Shown: piece after piece, positions 59,523 through 64,000 of the stretch
How positions within the stretch are numbered: position 1 is the first letter of the stretch
Layout: the number at the start of each line of letters is the position of its first letter
Notes under the pieces: model-generated
The model's input: only the letters and a program-made list of their open reading frames with translations
Databases searched by the model: none
What the model was told of the DNA's origin: nothing
Source of the DNA: Chimonanthus salicifolius
Lineage: Eukaryota; Streptophyta; Magnoliopsida; Laurales; Calycanthaceae
NCBI GenBank assembly: GCA_013350335.1
Contig: CM023540.1
Span: forward strand, 46,731,222 to 46,795,221
Reading direction: 5' to 3'
DNA: 64,000 nucleotides
Translations under genes and position numbers: made by a program

Positions 59523-59829
59523 TATCACGCCCTAACCCAATGGACAGGTGAGAAACAATAATATTTTTTTTAACTCTGAATCATACACAACTTATAGTCC
59601 AAAAACGTGACACCTACATGTGTTGCGAGATCCCTATGGATCCTAGGACTTATTGGAACCTTGATTTGATCGAACTGAATTATCAGCGGCTTACGTACTC
59701 CAATGAAGATCAGATCTTGTGTAGTTCTCAATTCATTTATTTCATGGCACTAACCCCGTGCTATTCATGATGTCATATCAAGACACTCTAATTACTCAAT
59801 CGTGGGTTTCATTAGTAGAATAGATCTCA

Positions 59830-60770
59830 TCTATCACAATTCTAGCCAATCAATTGTCTATACCAATCATGGGAACACCGTCAACCATGGGGTCAATGTC
59901 ACACATGGGATAAACATCAATCATGGGACCTATACCTGAACATAAGTACATCCATCATCGCGACAATACTCTAAATATGGGTCCAATCCTCTATAGAATC
60001 AATGCTCTCCTGGGAATATCTATCTACAGTATACTATACTCATCCATGGTCACAAAGCCCTCATGGGAATAACCATCCATGGGAAAATAATATCTATCCA
60101 TAGAACCGTCACGTCCACTATGAGATCAATACGTCTACTATGGGACCACTATATCTATCATGGGCTCAATATGCCCACCATATAATCAATATCTAGGCAT
60201 GAATCCAATATGTCTACCATGGGAACAACATCTATGGGATTCATCATCCATCTCTGGAAACTCTCCATCAGTGAATATCATCTATCCATGGGTAATAACC
60301 ATTCATGAATATAATCACTCCATGGGTGTAATCCATCCATGGGCATAACTCATACATTCGTAGAACCAATATGTCTATCATAGGACCAACAGGTCTACCG
60401 CAAGACCAATACGTCTACTATAGGACCAACATGCCCACCATAATACCAATACGTCTACCATGGGACCAACATGTCTAACATAAACTAATACTGTCTACCT
60501 ATGGGACCAACATGTTCACCATAATACCAATACGCCTACCATGGGACCAACATGTCTAACATAAGACCAATACGTCTACCATAAGACCAACATCCGGGCA
60601 TGAATCCAAACCACCATGGGAAACCTCATCCATGGGTATACACATCATCCCGGTAACACTCTATCTGTGAGTATAATCTATTCATGGGTATAAACCATCC
60701 ATGAATATAATCCCTCCGTGGGTATAATCTATCCATGGGCATAACTAATCCAGGGGCACATCATCTACCA
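59830..60770. repeat. ~20-bp minisatellite inside the solo LTR
   Basis: Variants of GACCAATACGTCTACCATGG, GACCAACATGTCTAACATAA and CATCCATGGGTATAA alternate, most regular at 60115-60595. Probably arose by slippage within the LTR. Confidence 0.8.
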
Positions 60771-61194
60771 TGAGATCTTCTATCCGTAGGAACAACAATC
60801 GAATGAATCACTACGTGACTGTGGCAAAAATATCAAATCATCATACCATATCATAAATATACCACGATCCCTAGCAAGACTTAGGGCCCATGACTTACTA
60901 AGCGGGAGACCCACGACTGGCATGATTAAGTCTATCTTACCTTGTATCCCTTCACCTCATAGGTGCTTCAGTTAAGCTCTAAGGTGGTCGGACCGCGTCT
61001 AACGAAGCTAGCACCACCCCCATGGTGTTAAATAGTATCTAGCTCTGTGCATCAACGCACATCAAGTGTGCTAAATAGCCATGAGAGCACCCTCCAGCGC
61101 GTAGCATGTGAGGGACCTACTCCTCGACGGCAACCCTACGGACCAAGTCTCCATGGCCGACCCCACCGTCCCGAATACCTCTCTGGAATGGTCA

Positions 61195-61640
61195 GTCAAC
61201 CATCATAATCACGTGAGGGATGTACCCATACCATGTCTCAATATCAAGTGACCAAGTCACGTATACATCTCAATGTCACAGTCTCCGTATGTTCATATCA
61301 AGGTTCCAACGGTCTCACAGCTACTCTAGGCCTTACTCATGGAATCTATATACTTATTTCATCCTTTTAATTATACAAAGGTGAGACACAATGATCTATT
61401 GATCGAACAATTTCCTTTTTCAACAGACTGAGACATAACGTTATCAATATCACATGAGGGACATACCCATATCACGTCTCAATATAATCAATATCACGTG
61501 AGGGATGCACTCATACCACGTCTCAATCATCAATATCACGTGAGGGACACCCCCATACCACGACGTCTTGATATAATCATCACGTGAGAGACATACCCAT
61601 ACCATGTCTCAATATAATCAAGTGACCCAGTCACATACAT
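61195..61640. repeat. ~50-bp tandem repeat inside the solo LTR
   Basis: ATCAATATCACGTGAGGGA, CATACCCATACCACGTCTC and AATATAATCA recur four to five times, most tightly at 61447-61622. Each unit has a CACGTG core. Confidence 0.75.
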
Positions 61641-62278
61641 CTTAGTGTAAAAATCCTCATCTGTCCATCTTAAGAATTTTCACAGTTATCTAGTCACTCT
61701 ATGCTTTACTCGAGTAACAAACATATATTTCTCATCATATCGGGACTCCCAAGGCATCATAACCTCTTCGGGCCCCCTTCGAGGGATCCAACATCTGGCA
61801 TTAGGGTCTATATTAGGGAAGGTATATCCCACCAATCCCTTTCTATCCTTCACATTTGCTCAACATCTTACATCATCGTTAACATAAATGGATGACACAA
61901 TGCATCTTTTGATCGAGATGAGGCACAATGCTCTCAGTTGCCTACGTACCACATAGTGGATCAGATCAACCGTAGTTCATTATTTTCACATTTAGGCTGA
62001 TATTGGAGGTGTCATACTTTTACTTTGGGGAAATCAAACAATGCTTTTTTAGCATTTACATTGCATTCCTAGCATTTACATTGCATTCTCAATCATGCTA
62101 GCCCATCCCCATTGTAGCACAAGTTAACCCCCTTGGATTCTAAGATACTTGACCTTAACTCACGTAACCTTAACTCACCTATATCACTTTGTCTAACCCT
62201 TTACTAAGTTCCTCTTCAAATAATGGAAATTTGTTCTACACATGGTTAGGTCGATCCACCACAACCACTATCAACATA

Positions 62279-62434
62279 TGTACTCACTAGTGATGTACAC
62301 ATCATCACATAATACAAGCATGGTACTAAAACACATGCATCAAACTTGTTATATGGGTGTACTTACTAGTGATGTACACATCATCACATAATACAAGCAT
62401 GGTACTAAAACACATGCATCAAACTTGTTATATG
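62279..62434. repeat. 79-bp tandem duplication inside the solo LTR
   Basis: 62279-62355 and 62358-62434 are almost identical (ACTAGTGATGTACACATCAT ... CATGCATCAAACTTGTTATA). Likely a recent local duplication. Confidence 0.9.
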
Positions 62435-62969
62435 AGATACCTATCTAAGAATTCCAATCACAATCATGAGAATTTATTTGATACATACATTACTCATAAC
62501 CATACACAAGTATAGGAAGTTATCAAGGCCCTACATTACATATCTTGGGCAATCTTGATTTATCATACATTCTATCATACTTTAACACATCACAAATCTA
62601 TGAATTCTCAATTATAGTAAACATTTAATCATAGGGAACTTGGGAAATTCATACATATGTATCTGATACAATATATTCACATCAATCACACATAGGCATA
62701 AAGAGGTCAAACCATGATCTTACCCAACTATGCATTGGAATGTGCACAAGGCAACATTCACTCAAACATATTATCACACACCTTGTGAGTATGGAATTTT
62801 ACAAATATTCCTAATGCGCTACGTGTATGGCATTTTCCAATTTTACCCAATGTTATCAAACTCGAATCGTATCGAAATTGGTCTAAGGGTGTGAATCGAA
62901 AATCGTAAAATCGTACGATTCATATATCCTCTTATTCCCATAACCATTTTGTTGACCTTGACCATTACA

Positions 62970-63715
62970 CCTGTGGCCAAGATTACTTCTGTCCAAGTAT
63001 TAATTTCTATTGCTACCAGTCATGACTGGCTCCTCCATCAATTGGATGTGAAAAATGCCTTTTTGCATGGTTATCTCCAGGAAGAAGTATATATGCTTTA
63101 CTTTTCAAAACAAAAAGAAGTATATATGGTTTCCTCTCTTGGGTTTGTGAAACATGGGGAGACTTAATATGTCTGCAGACTCGAGAAGGCTATCTATGGC
63201 ATCAAGCAATCCCCTCGGGCTTGGTTTGATAAATCCAGCAGTGCTTTATTGCCCTATTGTTTCTCTAGGTGTCAAGTAGTTCGTTCAATTTTTTACTACA
63301 GTGCTAATTCAGTGGTCATGATTCTCGTGGTGTATGTTGACATATTGTTTTTACTAGAAATATTGATACCACCATCTCTACATTCAAAGCATATTTACAA
63401 CAGACATTTGATATTAAAGATCTGGGGCCCCTTCATTATTTTCTTGGGATTGAGGTAGCTCGCTCCTCTAAAGGGTTATCTCTTTTTCAACGGAAATATG
63501 CTCTAGATCTATTGCAGGATGCTGGGTATTCTGGGTGTAAGCCTACTAATATGCCTTTGGATGTCAACACAAAGTTATCTGCTTCAGACGAGACCCTTCT
63601 TGATGATCATGCTTTTTATCAGAGATTACTCGAGGAACTGATTTATCTTACTATCATCACTAAGTCAGATTTTTCGTATGTTGTTGGTGTGGTCAGTCAG
63701 TTTATGTATGCTCCC
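62970..63715 (+). pseudogene. Copia reverse transcriptase, C-terminal part
   Basis: Resumes [49 protein letters not shown] and VVMILVVYVD. The active-site YVDD has lost its second Asp to a frameshift (YVDI). IEVARSSKGLSLF, LLQDAGYSGCKPTNMPLDVN and a link toward RNase H follow, ending QFMYAP and TGA. Confidence 0.85.
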
Positions 63716-63908
63716 TGAGATACCCATCTTCATGTTGCCTTTCGTATCTTCCGCTATCTTAAGGCTCATCCGGGCCGAGGATTGTTCTATGAACGACAGT
63801 TCCAACCAACTTGCAAATATGCTTACCAAGGATGTATCTCGGACCCAACTCAATCATGTTATACGCAAGCTGGGCTTACTAGACATCTTCACACCAGCTT
63901 GAGGGGAG
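63716..63908 (+). pseudogene. Copia RNase H with the core deleted, and polypurine tract
   Basis: GRGLFYERQ is joined directly to QLANMLTKDVSRTQLNHVIR (in shifted frames), so the 120-150 residues of the RNase H core between them are missing. The tail LGLLDIFTPA is followed by TTGAGGGGAG at 63899-63908, the polypurine tract. Confidence 0.8.
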
Positions 63909-64000
63909 TGTTTTGGGACCTACCACAATATCTAGTTGACCATATGGGGCCCATGTCTGATCATAGTTGACCAGAATCATCCCATTTTTTATAGTTGACC
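63909..64000 (+). repeat. 3' LTR of the copia element, truncated by the window end
   Basis: TGTTTTGGGACCTACCACAA, TCTAGTTGACCATATGGG and GACCAGAATCATCCCA match the 5' LTR at 56179 with scattered changes. Confidence 0.85.

Larger units (their letters stand above)
59523..62969 (+). mobile_element. 3447-bp solo LTR of a Ty3/gypsy element nested in the copia RT
   Basis: Flanked by the 5-bp direct repeat CCTGT (59518-59522 and 62970-62974). Starts TATCACGCCCTAACCC, one change from the TGTCACGCCC that opens many plant gypsy (Del/Tekay-like) LTRs, and ends GACCATTACA. Contains CTACGTACC ... GGATCAGATCAACCGTAGTTC near 61938-61980, a phrase found in such LTRs. No gag/pol, primer site or second LTR is inside. 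Removing it with one CCTGT restores the FSPV-AK motif of the host reverse transcriptase. Confidence 0.85.
56179..64000 (+). mobile_element. Degraded Ty1/copia retrotransposon with a nested insertion; 3' LTR leaves the window
   Basis: 5' LTR 56179-56472, primer site 56473-56483, gag/protease remnant near 57465-57890, integrase 58140-59010, first part of reverse transcriptase 59245-59522, foreign LTR 59523-62969. Then the rest of reverse transcriptase 62970-63715, RNase H scrap to 63905, polypurine tract, and 3' LTR from 63909. It has numerous frameshifts and stops. Most of gag and the RNase H core are missing, so it is not autonomous. It belongs to the same family as the pieces at 47060-50665, whose leader and LTR-end words it shares. 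Confidence 0.9.

Overview
The window is nuclear DNA of a flowering plant. It is AT-rich, has spliced genes with GT/AG introns (one over 10 kb), plant-only families (a PSPG-box glycosyltransferase, an organellar PPR protein), and a large load of copia, LINE, SINE, MITE and gypsy remnants. I cannot name the species; a non-model angiosperm with long introns is as far as the sequence goes.

Three real genes lie here. (1) 75-9034, minus: a six-exon mitochondrial PPR-type gene, 618 codons, resembling Arabidopsis At1g26460. (2) A two-exon UGT83A-like UDP-glycosyltransferase, minus, present twice: 12912-16269 and 29300-34833, both intact at 454 residues. (3) A plus-strand gene for an EAF7/MRGBP-like subunit of the NuA4 histone acetyltransferase, resembling At1g26470: exons 1-2 at 42105-42361 and exons 3-4 at 52488-52715. 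Its C-terminal exon was not found. PPR and EAF7 genes are adjacent in Arabidopsis too, so this is an old gene neighbourhood, here with a UGT between them.

The main structural event is a direct tandem duplication. Unit A is about 7575-24163 and unit B about 24163-43393. The left breakpoint is inside PPR intron 1 and the right one inside EAF7 intron 2, with a shared AGGTG at both edges and at the junction. Both flanking genes therefore keep one complete copy. Each also leaves an orphan 5' end at the A/B junction: EAF7-like exons 1-2 (22912-23163, plus) and PPR exon 1 (25003-25625, minus), pointing at each other.

The copies then diverged by insertions. A-only: a 190-bp Stowaway MITE with an exact empty site in B, and a doubled ~190-bp block. 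B-only: a 313-bp solo LTR just upstream of the orphan PPR exon; a 1533-bp long-TIR element packed with TTCGAA-centred palindromes inside the UGT intron; a tRNA-derived SINE; and a copia LTR fragment.

From 43.4 to 52.5 kb the EAF7-like intron is filled with a TRIM, LINE pieces and a rearranged, tandemly duplicated copia block. From 56.2 kb to the window end lies one decayed plus-strand copia element. It is interrupted exactly in the reverse transcriptase FSPV-AK motif by a 3447-bp gypsy-type solo LTR (CCTGT target duplication) that carries minisatellites.

All splice sites, motifs and comparisons were read by eye.
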